Assembly (NCBI GenBank): GCA_002390745.1
Contig: DGQK01000067.1
Span: forward strand, 57,800-121,799
Direction of reading: 5' to 3'
Origin: Bacteroidetes bacterium UBA4416
Lineage (GTDB): Bacteria > Bacteroidota > Bacteroidia > B-17B0 > Aurantibacillaceae
Length of the DNA: 64,000 nucleotides
Part shown: positions 8,664-18,120 of the stretch, piece by piece
How positions within the stretch are numbered: position 1 is the first letter of the stretch
How the letters are laid out: each line of letters starts with the position of its first letter
Program-made: the position numbers and the translations under genes
Notes under the pieces: generated by a model
What the model was told of the DNA's origin: nothing
The model's database searches: none
What the model saw: the letters and a program-made list of their open reading frames with translations, nothing else

Positions 8664-10868
8664 CTAGTGCTTGATCAATTTTCCAACTTTCACGTATTGG
8701 CCGTTGCTGGCTATTTTATAAAAGTAAGCTCCCTCTTCTAACCTGTTAAGATTAACCGAAGTGCTTTGTTTACTCAACGCTTCCCTGAGCACCAGTTTTC
8801 CAACGGCATCATACACCTCAATACTCGAATTATTTAATAATTCGCTGGTGATCGCAATATTTACCATTCCGTTGGTTGGATTCGGGAACACGGAGATCTC
8901 AGTCGCCGAATCCAGGTCTTCGATACCAGTGCAAGGACTCACAGAAACACTCACCGTAGCCTGCGCGGTACAAGTGCCATTACTCACGGTTACCGTGTAG
9001 TTGGATGTTACTGTAGGGCTTACCGTAACGCTCATGGTGTTCGCTGAGTTTGCGTTGCCTGACCACGTATACGATGTCGCAGAAGTAGAAGCCGTTATAA
9101 CAGCGCTTTCGTTCACGCAAATAAGTGTTCTTGATGCAATGGCTGTAACGGTAGGGCTGGCAAGAACATTGACCGTCACCGTCGCTTTAGCCGAACAGGT
9201 TCCGTTAGATCCGGTAACCGTATACACTGTATTGGCAGAAGGCATAACCGTTGTTGTTGCGGTATTTCCGCCGGCAGGCATCCATGTGTAGCTGGTTGCT
9301 GTGCCGGAAGAGGCGTTCAGAGTAACAGGTGTGCCGGCGCATACTGCTGCTGTTGTAGATGCAACGGCCGTTACCGTTGGCAAAGCCACACTCGTTAGCT
9401 GCACCGTAGCTGTACGGATACAGCCAAAGCTCGTTCCGGATACGGTGTATACCGTAGTTGCGGTCGGTGTTACGACGGTTGTGGCAAGCTGGCCTCCCTG
9501 AGGCGCCCAGGTATATGTTGTAGCGCCGCCAGCCGTTAAGGTTGCCGAGGAGCCGGCACAAACCAATGTCGAAGATGCAGAGGCTGTGACAGGCACGGTG
9601 TTGACGGTTACGGCGAGGTTTGCTGAGGCTGTACCGCAGGCATTCGTGCCTGCTACCGTATAATTCGTTGTAGCAGATGGAGTATAGGAAACAACTGTAT
9701 TGGTGCTTCCGCCGGTCCAGGTATACGTATTGGCGCCGCTGGCCGTTAAGGTAACAGCCGCACCCGGGCATACCGTCGTTGAGCTGGCAGCAATAGATAC
9801 TGTTGGTGTATTATTTACTGTTATCGTTATCACCGCCGAACCTGTACAGCCTGCCGGATTGCTTCCTGTGCCCGAAACCGTGTAGGTAGTAGTGCTTGTC
9901 GGGGTTACGGCAATAGAAGCCGAAGTGGTATTGCCTGTACTCCATGTATAATTGCTTACGGCACTGGTCGTTAAGGTTACCGTTGTTCCGGCACATATTG
10001 CGGAGGTGGCCGTTGAGCTTACATTCACATTGCAAAGTGAGGTAATGATCACCATGCCGTTTCCTGTAGGATCAGGATTGGTTACAAAACCGGGTTGAGA
10101 TAACTGAGCGGTGATGCCTCCTGTAACTCCACCTGTATAGCCCGAACCGCCGCCACCGGCTCCTCCCCAGTGTCCGCTTCCGCCACCGTAATATCCGCCG
10201 CCGCCGGCACTACCGCCCAGGGTTCCCACGTAGTCTCCGCCGATCCCTAATCCACCGGCCAAAGAATAGCCATTGATACCACCCGTTGCTGCTGTACCGC
10301 CCGCCGTCTGAGTTCCGCCGCCGCCGGCATAAGTCGCACCACGGCTGCTGGCACCGGCTACTCCGGTAGTGCCACCGCCGTTACCGCCATTTCCGGTATA
10401 TGTACTATAACCGGTAGCGCCGCCGCCACCGCCCGCAACAATAATTCTGTTTGCATAAGTCGTGTTCATCGTCGTTCTGATATCCGTTCCGCCACCGCCG
10501 GTACCACCATTATAACCGCTGCTGAACGTTCCGGTAAAACCGCCGCCGCCATTCCAACCGCCGGCTGTTGCCGCAGTTGCGGTGCTTCCTTTTCCCCCAA
10601 CATAAACGTAATAGGTTGTAGGAGAACCAAGCGTTAACGTTCCTTCTGAATAACCGCCTTTTCCGCCCGTGCCGCGGAGTGCATCACCGCCATCGGCTCC
10701 CCACGCCTGTATACTGTAAGAACCCGCCGCAAGAGTGACGGTTTGTACACTTCCCGTGTAATTCAGCGTGTAGGTCTGTGAATGCGCCGTACCAAACATC
10801 ACGGTCGCTGCCAGTGTAAAAAAGCTTTGCTTTACTCCGGATAATACCTTGTAGATTTTTCTTTTCAT
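8664..10868 (-). CDS. T9SS cargo protein: glycine-rich domain, Ig-like repeats and type A sorting domain
   Basis: A 734-residue secreted protein. The order is: signal peptide (about 1-30, ending AHS-QT); a very glycine-rich region (about 40-275; AWGADGGDALRGTGGKGGYS, GGWNGGGGFTG) that resembles the ALK/LTK-type glycine-rich domain; five beta-sandwich repeats of about 70 residues, each with a Cys early and a YTVSG/YTVTG strand (about 280-640); and a C-terminal type A sorting domain (SVFPNPTNGMVNIAI to GKLIKH). The sorting domain directs export by the type 9 system. The repeats probably present or space the glycine-rich head at the surface. The ligand is unknown. Confidence 0.88.
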   Translation of the reverse strand: MKRKIYKVLSGVKQSFFTLAATVMFGTAHSQTYTLNYTGSVQTVTLAAGSYSIQAWGADGGDALRGTGGKGGYSEGTLTLGSPTTYYVYVGGKGSTATAATAGGWNGGGGFTGTFSSGYNGGTGGGGTDIRTTMNTTYANRIIVAGGGGGATGYSTYTGNGGNGGGTTGVAGASSRGATYAGGGGTQTAGGTAATGGINGYSLAGGLGIGGDYVGTLGGSAGGGGYYGGGSGHWGGAGGGGSGYTGGVTGGITAQLSQPGFVTNPDPTGNGMVIITSLCNVNVSSTATSAICAGTTVTLTTSAVSNYTWSTGNTTSASIAVTPTSTTTYTVSGTGSNPAGCTGSAVITITVNNTPTVSIAASSTTVCPGAAVTLTASGANTYTWTGGSTNTVVSYTPSATTNYTVAGTNACGTASANLAVTVNTVPVTASASSTLVCAGSSATLTAGGATTYTWAPQGGQLATTVVTPTATTVYTVSGTSFGCIRTATVQLTSVALPTVTAVASTTAAVCAGTPVTLNASSGTATSYTWMPAGGNTATTTVMPSANTVYTVTGSNGTCSAKATVTVNVLASPTVTAIASRTLICVNESAVITASTSATSYTWSGNANSANTMSVTVSPTVTSNYTVTVSNGTCTAQATVSVSVSPCTGIEDLDSATEISVFPNPTNGMVNIAITSELLNNSSIEVYDAVGKLVLREALSKQSTSVNLNRLEEGAYFYKIASNGQYVKVGKLIKH

Positions 10869-10944
10869 AGTTGATTTTGATTTGTTTAGAGTGTCATGTT
10901 TAAAGGAAAATACATGAGGACATGAAGCTTATTTAATTCAGATA

Positions 10945-12657
10945 TCAGTACTTGATGACTTTGATCGTCTGCCAGGTTGAATTCTGTTTTACATGGATCA
11001 GATAAATCCCGTTTACTTTTTCACTGAAGTCGAGGATATGTTTCCCTTCATTCAGGCGCTCTCTCATCACTTCCTGCCCGATAGCATTCATCACGACGAT
11101 TTCTGCGGCTGCGCTTAATTCTGCTGTTACAATGCCGTTGGTCGGGTTGGGATACACGTAGATCATCGCATCGTCCTGCCCGGTGATGGCATCTATTCCT
11201 GTGCAGAGGCTCACGGCAATAGCCGTTGTAGCCGTGTTGGAGCAACCGGTTGTACTATTGGTAAAAGAATAGGAAGGTGTAAAGGTTCCGCTTGTGGCCG
11301 GCGTAAAAGCAGTTCCCGAAACGTTAGTGCCACTGTAGCTTCCTCCCGCCGGTGAGCCCGTCAGGGAGATGCTGCCACTGTTCACACACACATTTCCTGA
11401 GGCAGCCATTAAAGAAACAGATGGCAGGGCATTGACCGCCACACCGACCGTTGCCGATTTCGGACAGTTATTGGCATCCGTTGCATTCACGGTATACACG
11501 CTTGCAGTAGTTGGGGCCACGCTGATGGTATTGGACTGGCTTCCCGTTGACCAGGTATAGCTTAGTGTTCCGGTGCCTCCGCTGCCCGTAGCCGTGAGTA
11601 TACTCGAGCTTCCTTCGCAAATAGCCGTACTGCCGGCTGTGGCATTGAGGCTGATAGCCGGTGGCTGGGTAATGCTGACCGTTTGAGTGGTATTTGTACA
11701 GGTGTTGGCAATGGTCACCGTATAAACACCCGCACTTAAGCTGGCGGCTGTTGACGCATTTCCTCCGGTCGGTGCCCAGGTATAGCTAAAAGGGCCTGTA
11801 CCGCTTGCCGTAACCGAGGCCATGCCATTTGCGGCGCCGTTGCAGCTGATGTTGGTCTGGCTCGCCACAGCCGATACTGAGGTATTTGAAAAACCGGTGG
11901 CTGTTACGCTGGCGCCTGAGCTCACCCAGTTGGAGGTGCTACCCGTCAGGCTAAAATTAGTGAGTGCGCCATTGTATGCATTTCCTGAAAGGTCGGGCAA
12001 AGCTGTGACGGTAGCATTCGTTGCGCTGGCCACACCCTGGTTGAAATCATAGTTCATCAGCAGGCCGCTGTGCGCCCCGGGAATCGTATTGTTCATATTG
12101 GCCAGGATCCCGCACAAGCTCACTGCGCTGTTCCACACACGAAGTTCGTCGAGCTGGCCATTGAAATGCTGGCTTCCTCCCGTGCGTGCGCCGATCGTTA
12201 CAAGGCCGCTGGTGCCGGTGGAAGAACTTCCGCCGTTGCCGGTCGATTGCAGCACCCCGTTAAAAAAGACCTCTGCGCTGCTGGTGGCGGAGGTCCAGCG
12301 GGCGGCCACGTGTGTCCACTGGTTTTGAGGAATGGTTGATGAGGTTGCAACCGATACCGTTGTGCCGTTTTTGATCACGTAAAAATAGATCGTGTTGCCC
12401 GTATTGGTACCAAGCGAAACAAAGTTGCTGGTACTCGACTGGGCAAAGAAGATCCGCGTGAAAAGCGATCCGCGCGGATTTACCCAGGCTTCTATCGTAA
12501 AATCATTTGTTGCCGGGCTTGCAAAAACCGATGGCACGCTTGCGACTTCTACCATGTCGTTGCTGCCGTCGAAATCGAGGGCATTGCCTGAAAATTGCGC
12601 CCTGGAAGCAGAAAAAAAGAAAATGACAAAAAGAAAAAGTAAATGTGTTTTAATCAT
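10945..12657 (-). CDS. T9SS cargo protein with LamG-like lectin domain
   Basis: A 570-residue secreted protein. It has a signal peptide (about 1-20, ending SRAQ) and a concanavalin A/LamG jelly-roll at about 22-215 (ALDFDGSNDMVEV, FTIEAWVNPRG, GQLDELRVWNSAV). Two or more PKD/Ig-like repeats follow (SYTWAPTGGNASTAASLSAG, then a TYTVNATDANNC-like strand), then a type A sorting domain (YVYPNPTNGIVTAEL to IKVIKY). It lies 76 bp upstream of the other T9SS gene on the same strand, so they may be co-transcribed. LamG domains often bind glycans; the ligand here is unknown. Confidence 0.88.
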   Translation of the reverse strand: MIKTHLLFLFVIFFFSASRAQFSGNALDFDGSNDMVEVASVPSVFASPATNDFTIEAWVNPRGSLFTRIFFAQSSTSNFVSLGTNTGNTIYFYVIKNGTTVSVATSSTIPQNQWTHVAARWTSATSSAEVFFNGVLQSTGNGGSSSTGTSGLVTIGARTGGSQHFNGQLDELRVWNSAVSLCGILANMNNTIPGAHSGLLMNYDFNQGVASATNATVTALPDLSGNAYNGALTNFSLTGSTSNWVSSGASVTATGFSNTSVSAVASQTNISCNGAANGMASVTASGTGPFSYTWAPTGGNASTAASLSAGVYTVTIANTCTNTTQTVSITQPPAISLNATAGSTAICEGSSSILTATGSGGTGTLSYTWSTGSQSNTISVAPTTASVYTVNATDANNCPKSATVGVAVNALPSVSLMAASGNVCVNSGSISLTGSPAGGSYSGTNVSGTAFTPATSGTFTPSYSFTNSTTGCSNTATTAIAVSLCTGIDAITGQDDAMIYVYPNPTNGIVTAELSAAAEIVVMNAIGQEVMRERLNEGKHILDFSEKVNGIYLIHVKQNSTWQTIKVIKY

Positions 12658-12773
12658 GAAGGCATAGTTTTAGGGTTCACAGCCTAAGTTACAAAAAATT
12701 ATTTCTTTTTTACCAGCCGATATCTGAGAAAAAACAGTTACGCCTCGTATTCTGTATACTGCCGCTCACAGCA

Positions 12774-12804
12774 TTTGGTTTGTAAATAATTAGTTGTATA
12801 TTTG
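12774..12804 (+). promoter_or_regulatory. Bacteroidetes-type sigma-A promoter of rnr
   Basis: A TTTG at 12774-12777 and a TATATTTG at 12797-12804 are separated by exactly 19 bases. This matches the Bacteroidetes consensus TTTG-N19-TAnnTTTG. Transcription should begin near 12811, giving a leader of about 180 bases before the rnr ATG. Confidence 0.75.
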
Positions 12805-12990
12805 TGCCCGGTTAGTCTTACATGTAACTTAAAACGGTTAAAAATCCTTCCTGTTTAACCCTGGTTACAATAAACAAACTCCCTCTCGCTGTTAACAACC
12901 CAATGTGGGTTTAGTATGTTATTACCATTCCACACATTTTATTTATTAATTACATTTACAATAGGCACATCATGTGCTTAATTACCAATT

Positions 12991-15213
12991 ATGGCAAAAT
13001 CTAAAAAGAAACAACCCAAACGCTATTTATTCGAAGAAGTACTGGCGTTCTTAAAACATAATTCCGAAAAATCCTTCAACTACAAACAATTGGGCGCCGC
13101 TATGGAAATAGACAATGAGGGCGACCGCTTTGCGCTGCTCGAAACCCTGGAGGAGCTGAAACACCAGGGCTTTGTGGTGGAAAAGGAGATCGGGAAATAC
13201 CAGTCGAAAGAAACGAAAAACTACGTATCCGGAACGATTGATTTCACTTCCACAGGAACAGCCTTTGTGGTGGTATCTCCGGACCAACCCGATATTTTTA
13301 TTCCGTTCCGCAAAACCCGCGATGCCATGCACGGCGACCTGGTGAAGGTAAATGTGTTCCCGCAGCGCGGCAAAGGAAAACCCGAAGGCGAGGTGGTAGA
13401 GGTGATCCAGCGCCGGAAAACAAAGTTTGTCGGCACGATCCAGATCAATCCAAAGTTTGCATTCGTGGTTCCCGACTTCTCCAAACTGCATGTGGATTTT
13501 TTCGTTCCTCTGAGCGACATCAACGGTGCGCAAAACGGGCAGAAAGTACTGATCGAGCTCACGGAGTGGAAAAAAGGATCGGATAACCCGAACGCGAAAG
13601 TGGTAGAGGTTTTCGGAAACCCGGGCGAACACGAAACAGAGATCCACGCCATCATGGCGGAATTCGGCTTACCGATGGAGTTTGCTCCGGAGGTGGAAGC
13701 AGCTGCTAAAAAGCTCGATACACAAATCAAACCGGAAGAAATTGCGAAGCGCCGCGACTTCCGTGGCATTACCACTTTTACCATCGACCCTGTGGATGCC
13801 AAGGATTTTGACGATGCCTTGTCTCTCCGGAAACTGGAAAACGGCAACTGGGAAGTAGGCGTGCACATCGCCGATGTGACCCACTATCTGAAACCGCATT
13901 CCATAATAGACAACGAAGCGGTGAGCCGCGCAACTTCTGTTTACCTTGTAGACCGAACCATTCCGATGCTTCCGGAGGTGCTGAGCAACTTTGCCTGCTC
14001 GCTTCGCCCGCATGAGGAGAAATACTGTTTCAGCGCGGTGTTCGAAATGGATGACCAGGCCCAGATCCAGAACCAGTGGTTTGGCAAAACGGTGATCTAC
14101 AGCAACCACCGCTTTACGTATGAGGAGGTGCAAACGATTATTGAAACGGAAGAAGGCCCTTATAAAGACGAGATCCTCACACTCGACCGCCTGGCAAAGA
14201 TCCTGCGCGCAGAGCGTACAGCCAAGGGCTCTATCTTCTTCGATAAGGCCGAGGTGAAATTCAAGCTGGACGAGAACGGCACGCCGCTGGGCGTGTTCTT
14301 CAAAACACAAAAAGATGCGCATAAGCTCATCGAGGACTTCATGTTGCTCGCCAATAAAAAAGTGGCGGAGTTCCTGGGCAAACCCAAACGTGAGGCCGGA
14401 GAGCAAAACCATGGCCGTAAGAAACAAAACGAAAAGCAGGAAGATGCTGTTGTATACCGGGTTCACGATGTGCCCAAAGATGACAAGCTGATGGACCTCA
14501 ACAATTTTGTGGCGCGCTTTGGCTACTCTGTAGCAGTTGGCAACAAACAGAAAACGGCCCAGTCCATCAATAAATTGCTGCACGATGTAAAAGACAAGAA
14601 AGAGCAAAGCATGATCGAGCTCCTCACGGTGCGTAGCATGCCCAAGGCGGTATATACCACCAAAAATACGGGGCACTATGGTTTGGGATTCGAGTACTAT
14701 ACGCACTTTACCTCACCGATCCGCCGTTATCCGGATGTGTTGGTGCACCGCTTGCTGGAGGCCAAACTGAACCACACGCATTACCTGAAAGCCGACGAGC
14801 TGGAGCAGCTGGCCAAGCATTCTTCGGAAATGGAGAAGCTGGCAGCCGACGCGGAGCGCGCCTCGGTAAAATACAAACAGGTGGAATTTCTGGGCGATAA
14901 GATCGGGCAGATCTTCAAAGGCGTCATCAGTGGTGTCACAGAATACGGTGTGTTTGTGGAGATCATCGAGAACAAATGCGAAGGAATGATCCGGACCCGC
15001 GAGATGAAGGATGACCAGTATTTCTTCGATGAGGAGAATTACCGATTGGTAGGCCGCCGCACAGGCCGGATCTACTCGCTGGGCGACCCGGTGATGATCA
15101 AAGTAAAACGTGCCGATCTGGTGAAAAAGCAGCTGGACTTCGAATTCATCGAGCAGGTAGCTCCTAAGAGGGAAGAGATCCGGAATCCAAAGCGGTATAA
15201 GAAAAGGAAGTAA
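12991..15213 (+). CDS. rnr: Ribonuclease R (RNB family 3'-5' exoribonuclease)
   Basis: A 740-residue processive 3'-5' exoribonuclease that degrades structured RNA. The domains are an N-terminal helix-turn-helix-like segment (about 10-70), two cold-shock/OB domains (about 75-220), the RNB catalytic domain (about 250-590) and a C-terminal S1 domain (about 635-720; GVISGVTEYGVFVEIIENK). The catalytic Asp cluster is clear in TIDPVDAKDFDDALSL. A Lys/Glu-rich insert at about residues 465-485 interrupts the RNB domain. Length is close to the family norm (700-810). It is preceded by an unusually long leader. Confidence 0.96.
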   Translation: MAKSKKKQPKRYLFEEVLAFLKHNSEKSFNYKQLGAAMEIDNEGDRFALLETLEELKHQGFVVEKEIGKYQSKETKNYVSGTIDFTSTGTAFVVVSPDQPDIFIPFRKTRDAMHGDLVKVNVFPQRGKGKPEGEVVEVIQRRKTKFVGTIQINPKFAFVVPDFSKLHVDFFVPLSDINGAQNGQKVLIELTEWKKGSDNPNAKVVEVFGNPGEHETEIHAIMAEFGLPMEFAPEVEAAAKKLDTQIKPEEIAKRRDFRGITTFTIDPVDAKDFDDALSLRKLENGNWEVGVHIADVTHYLKPHSIIDNEAVSRATSVYLVDRTIPMLPEVLSNFACSLRPHEEKYCFSAVFEMDDQAQIQNQWFGKTVIYSNHRFTYEEVQTIIETEEGPYKDEILTLDRLAKILRAERTAKGSIFFDKAEVKFKLDENGTPLGVFFKTQKDAHKLIEDFMLLANKKVAEFLGKPKREAGEQNHGRKKQNEKQEDAVVYRVHDVPKDDKLMDLNNFVARFGYSVAVGNKQKTAQSINKLLHDVKDKKEQSMIELLTVRSMPKAVYTTKNTGHYGLGFEYYTHFTSPIRRYPDVLVHRLLEAKLNHTHYLKADELEQLAKHSSEMEKLAADAERASVKYKQVEFLGDKIGQIFKGVISGVTEYGVFVEIIENKCEGMIRTREMKDDQYFFDEENYRLVGRRTGRIYSLGDPVMIKVKRADLVKKQLDFEFIEQVAPKREEIRNPKRYKKRK

Positions 15214-15216
15214 AAT

Positions 15217-15558
15217 ATGGAGAGGGAAGATGCCAGGCACCGTTTTGAGATGAATGGCGATAAGGGCTGGCTTAACCTCATAGATATCATCTATGACTAT
15301 AAGCCGGACCACATCGACATTACAGATGTCTGGGAAAAATATGCGACCTTAGAGCTGCGTTATGAGGGGTTTGACGACGCTTTTAGAGAACTTATTCATC
15401 ATATCAGATACATCAGCAAAAAGACCTGCCAGGTTTGTGGCATGAGCGGCGGGCACACCATCATTAACGGATGGGAAACAACTCTCTGCGACTTTCATTA
15501 TGAGATGATTGAGACGGAAGACAAACACCGTTCACCAAGAATATATTCCGGCACTTGA
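15217..15558 (+). CDS. Hypothetical protein with C-terminal Cys/His cluster
   Basis: A 113-residue acidic protein starting 3 bp after the rnr stop, so almost certainly on the same transcript. The C-terminal half has KKTCQVCGMSGGHTI followed by TTLCDFHYEM. This CxxC plus CxxH arrangement could bind one zinc ion. I recognise no family. A role linked to rnr is possible only by position. Confidence 0.6.
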   Translation: MEREDARHRFEMNGDKGWLNLIDIIYDYKPDHIDITDVWEKYATLELRYEGFDDAFRELIHHIRYISKKTCQVCGMSGGHTIINGWETTLCDFHYEMIETEDKHRSPRIYSGT

Positions 15559-15662
15559 AGATGATCTATTATCTTACAACCGTCGTTGAGTGCCTGTAGA
15601 TATGCAAAACAGGTTTGACTCTACTATGTGAATTGCAGATAACTATCTATAAATTACACCAC

Positions 15663-16259
15663 ATGAAATCAAAACTCCTCTTCCCTGCACTTTTGTTGGC
15701 AGCTTTTTGCTTAAGCTTTACCATGAACAACAGTATCGGCTCCTGTTACCTTTCTTTCAAATCCGCTACGGATCTTAGGGCAGCAAAGCCCGACAGGCTG
15801 CCAGACGATGCCGAGAAATTCCGGTTGGTAAAAACCGGCGCAGGTGAAGTGAAGATCAGCCAGGCCGACGGCTACCGCATCCTCTACTACAATAAAAAGA
15901 ATGCGCCTTTCGTGAATCTGAAAGTGGAGCTTTCCGACCCTAATTCTTATGAACAGGATCAAAAGAATTTGCTGGAGCATTTGAACTACATGAACTCAAA
16001 CTCTCAGGGCATGGAGAGCAAAGAGCTCATTAGCCTCGATTACAATGGTTATAAGATTTATGGCCTGAGCCGCGGCTCCATCGAGAAGGGAAGCACGCTT
16101 GGAACCTTTGTGATGTTTCCGGGAAATAATATCATTGTTTATTTCTATTTCAATAACCTCACACCGGAGTTCAGGACCTTTTCAACGCTTGATGAGTACA
16201 AGGCTCAGCGAAATTTATTTATGGGTGAGTACACCAAGCACCTGGCGTCATGTAAGTAA
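15663..16259 (+). CDS. Secreted hypothetical protein
   Basis: A 198-residue protein. The chosen ATG (15663) opens a good signal peptide, MKSKLLFPALLLAAFCLSF; a start 48 bases upstream would add a poor, non-hydrophobic lead. The mature part has short beta-strand-like segments (YRILYYNKKNAPFVNLKVEL, FVMFPGNNIIVYFYF) and a C-terminal single Cys. I recognise no family. It is followed 3 bp later by another exported protein, so the two probably form a pair. Confidence 0.65.
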   Translation: MKSKLLFPALLLAAFCLSFTMNNSIGSCYLSFKSATDLRAAKPDRLPDDAEKFRLVKTGAGEVKISQADGYRILYYNKKNAPFVNLKVELSDPNSYEQDQKNLLEHLNYMNSNSQGMESKELISLDYNGYKIYGLSRGSIEKGSTLGTFVMFPGNNIIVYFYFNNLTPEFRTFSTLDEYKAQRNLFMGEYTKHLASCK

Positions 16260-16262
16260 AGC

Positions 16263-16751
16263 GTGAAACCTGTTTATTTTATATGCATAAGTCTTGCTTT
16301 TTTACTCCCCGTCAGTCTTTCCGCACAGAGTAAAAAACTAAAAAAGCTTTCTGTGGCCCCTGTCTGCGGCTATATCTGGCAGGGAACACACAATGTCGAT
16401 TTTGGCCTGCAGCCTATGCTGTTGCTGGATGCCAAAAAAGACCACAGCAATCTTGGATTGCTCATTACCGGAAATTTGATGTATCACAAAGGAGCCGTGT
16501 ATTTTACCCCTATGACCAGGCTGAGGATTATGCCCCATAAAAGAAGAGTAACTCCTCATCTTGCCTGGTTCGCTTCTATTGGCCACTCATACACACAGGT
16601 CAGCGAGAAATATGATCACCGTATCACACTGGAGCCGGGCATCAAATGGGAATGGTGGAACTTTTCCCTGGGTTATAATATTCCCGTTTCTTCTTACCAG
16701 GATGGCCTTACCGATAAGCTCAGGCTCACCTTCAGCCTTAATTTGTTTTAG
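16263..16751 (+). CDS. Small outer-membrane beta-barrel-like protein
   Basis: A 162-residue protein starting at GTG, 3 bp after the previous stop. It has a signal peptide (about 1-22, ending LSAQ). Alternating aromatic strands follow (LGLLITGNLMYHKGAVYF, ITLEPGIKWEWWNFSLGYN), and the last residue is Phe (RLTFSLNLF), a typical outer-membrane barrel C-terminus. The size fits an eight-stranded barrel. Function unknown. Confidence 0.6.
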   Translation: MKPVYFICISLAFLLPVSLSAQSKKLKKLSVAPVCGYIWQGTHNVDFGLQPMLLLDAKKDHSNLGLLITGNLMYHKGAVYFTPMTRLRIMPHKRRVTPHLAWFASIGHSYTQVSEKYDHRITLEPGIKWEWWNFSLGYNIPVSSYQDGLTDKLRLTFSLNLF

Positions 16752-16909
16752 AAGCCATCTCATAAATACCTTATTGAAATCTGTTGAAGTTCTTATCTTT
16801 ATAATTTATGAGCTCTCCCAAAAGCCATACAGTCCCGGCCATCTGCTCTTCTTCTGCCTTTGGTAACTGTCGAAGCCGGAAAATTTTCTTAATCCTAAAC
16901 CCAAAAAAC

Positions 16910-17230
16910 ATGTCCGTAAACGTCAACCTTAGTTTCGAAATTCACAACATCAAAGAGATTCACGAAGAAGAAGACGAAGTAAAAAGAAACGCCATTTATG
17001 AGGCGGCTAAACAATTTCTGGAAGAGGAAGGCATTCTCGACCAGGACATGATCGTGGATTTTCTCGGGCAGGAAGGCTACCTGGCCGGATACACCACCTG
17101 GCCCATCATCATTTCGGGAGCCTACCGCTGGGTGCCGGATGTCACAAAACGCTGGGAAGAAATGGCTTTTCGCGTATTAGGACCGGACTGCAAACCTCAG
17201 GTAAACGTGGAATACCCCGACGAAGACTGA
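16910..17230 (+). CDS. Small acidic hypothetical protein
   Basis: A 106-residue acidic protein starting MSVNVNLSFEIHNIKEIHEE. The ATG at 16910 is preferred because the upstream in-frame extension (from 16808) is basic, Ser/Pro-rich and unlike a protein start. Its stop is 2 bp from the next gene's ATG, so they are coupled. No family is recognised. The mix of charged helix and a WPIIISGAYRWVPDV segment suggests a small globular protein. Confidence 0.6.
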   Translation: MSVNVNLSFEIHNIKEIHEEEDEVKRNAIYEAAKQFLEEEGILDQDMIVDFLGQEGYLAGYTTWPIIISGAYRWVPDVTKRWEEMAFRVLGPDCKPQVNVEYPDED

Positions 17231-17232
17231 GC

Positions 17233-18087
17233 ATGCCGGTATTGGTACATCTGGCCGACGAGCGCGAATCGGCATCCATAAAAAAGAACGGGATCAAACC
17301 GGGCAAAGGCCGGCGGGGCATTTACTGCATGCCGGTCACCCAGAGCTTCTACATTTCTCACCAGTGGCTGCGCGAGCTCAAGCGCCGCGGCGTAAGAAGC
17401 TATGTAGGTGTTTACTTCAGGCTCGACAGCAACACGATGGTGTATGCGGGAAAATACAATCAAGAGCATAAACATATTTCGCTGGGAAAAGCCATCCGGG
17501 AGATCCGAAGCATGAAAGATCCCCTGGGCTATGAGCTGCTGATCGACCGGAAGATCGAAGCCAAAGAAATTGAAAGCATCCGGATGCTGCCTCAGAACAT
17601 GGGCTGGCGCTATTTTCCGGCAAGCCATGAAAAAGGCATGCCCTGCTCCTGCCCCATGTGCCTGCCTCGTGGCGAGATCAAAGCCAAAAAACTGAGGGAA
17701 AAACTCGAACCTTCCCCGAAGCGCTCAACCTACCCGGAGCTCCTGGCAAAGATCCGTAAGGAGGAAGACCATGATGCCATAGAAACCCTGCTCTGGACGA
17801 TCAGGGGAGACCGCCGCCGCGCCGACCCGAAGAACCTGATGTTCCTGCTTGATAAAGGGTCGGATGATATTAACCGCCAGCTTGCATTGGCCCTCGGTGT
17901 ATTCAGGCATAAGCATACGCGCAGCTGCCTGAGCATACTTTTGACCATGCCTGATGAAGAAACCAGGGAAAATGCGGCTTCCAGTCTGCTGAGCCTGTAT
18001 GGCAAAGAGGAGGAATCCTTTCTGCGCACGCTGAAGGATGTCGCTATCAAACGGGTCCTTGACGAATGGAACAGCGAAAAAAAATAA
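17233..18087 (+). CDS. Two-part protein: N-terminal Cys-rich domain and C-terminal HEAT-like repeats
   Basis: A 284-residue protein coupled to the gene upstream. The N-terminal half starts PVLVHLADERESASIKKNGI and continues with RGIYCMPVTQSFYISHQWL. The order of a His, a helix, a Gly-Ile, then a strand recalls the first motifs of ART/KptA-like folds; this is a weak structural guess. A cluster GMPCSCPMCLPRGE (about 135-148) may bind a metal. The C-terminal half (about 170-284) looks like HEAT repeats (NRQLALALGVFRHKHTRSCL). I recall similar two-part proteins in actinobacteria, where they are also uncharacterised. Confidence 0.6.
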   Translation: MPVLVHLADERESASIKKNGIKPGKGRRGIYCMPVTQSFYISHQWLRELKRRGVRSYVGVYFRLDSNTMVYAGKYNQEHKHISLGKAIREIRSMKDPLGYELLIDRKIEAKEIESIRMLPQNMGWRYFPASHEKGMPCSCPMCLPRGEIKAKKLREKLEPSPKRSTYPELLAKIRKEEDHDAIETLLWTIRGDRRRADPKNLMFLLDKGSDDINRQLALALGVFRHKHTRSCLSILLTMPDEETRENAASSLLSLYGKEEESFLRTLKDVAIKRVLDEWNSEKK

Positions 18088-18120
18088 TTCCTATCTTTAA
18101 AACACGTAAAAATAAAGACC

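Noticed and set aside
12307..12312. CACGTG hexamers at 12307, 53019 and 60965
   Set aside because: They lack the GTTN and NAAC flanks and lie in coding sequence, so they are not parS.
13669..14706. A 345-codon open frame on the minus strand
   Set aside because: It is antisense to the RNB domain of rnr and shows no family motif.
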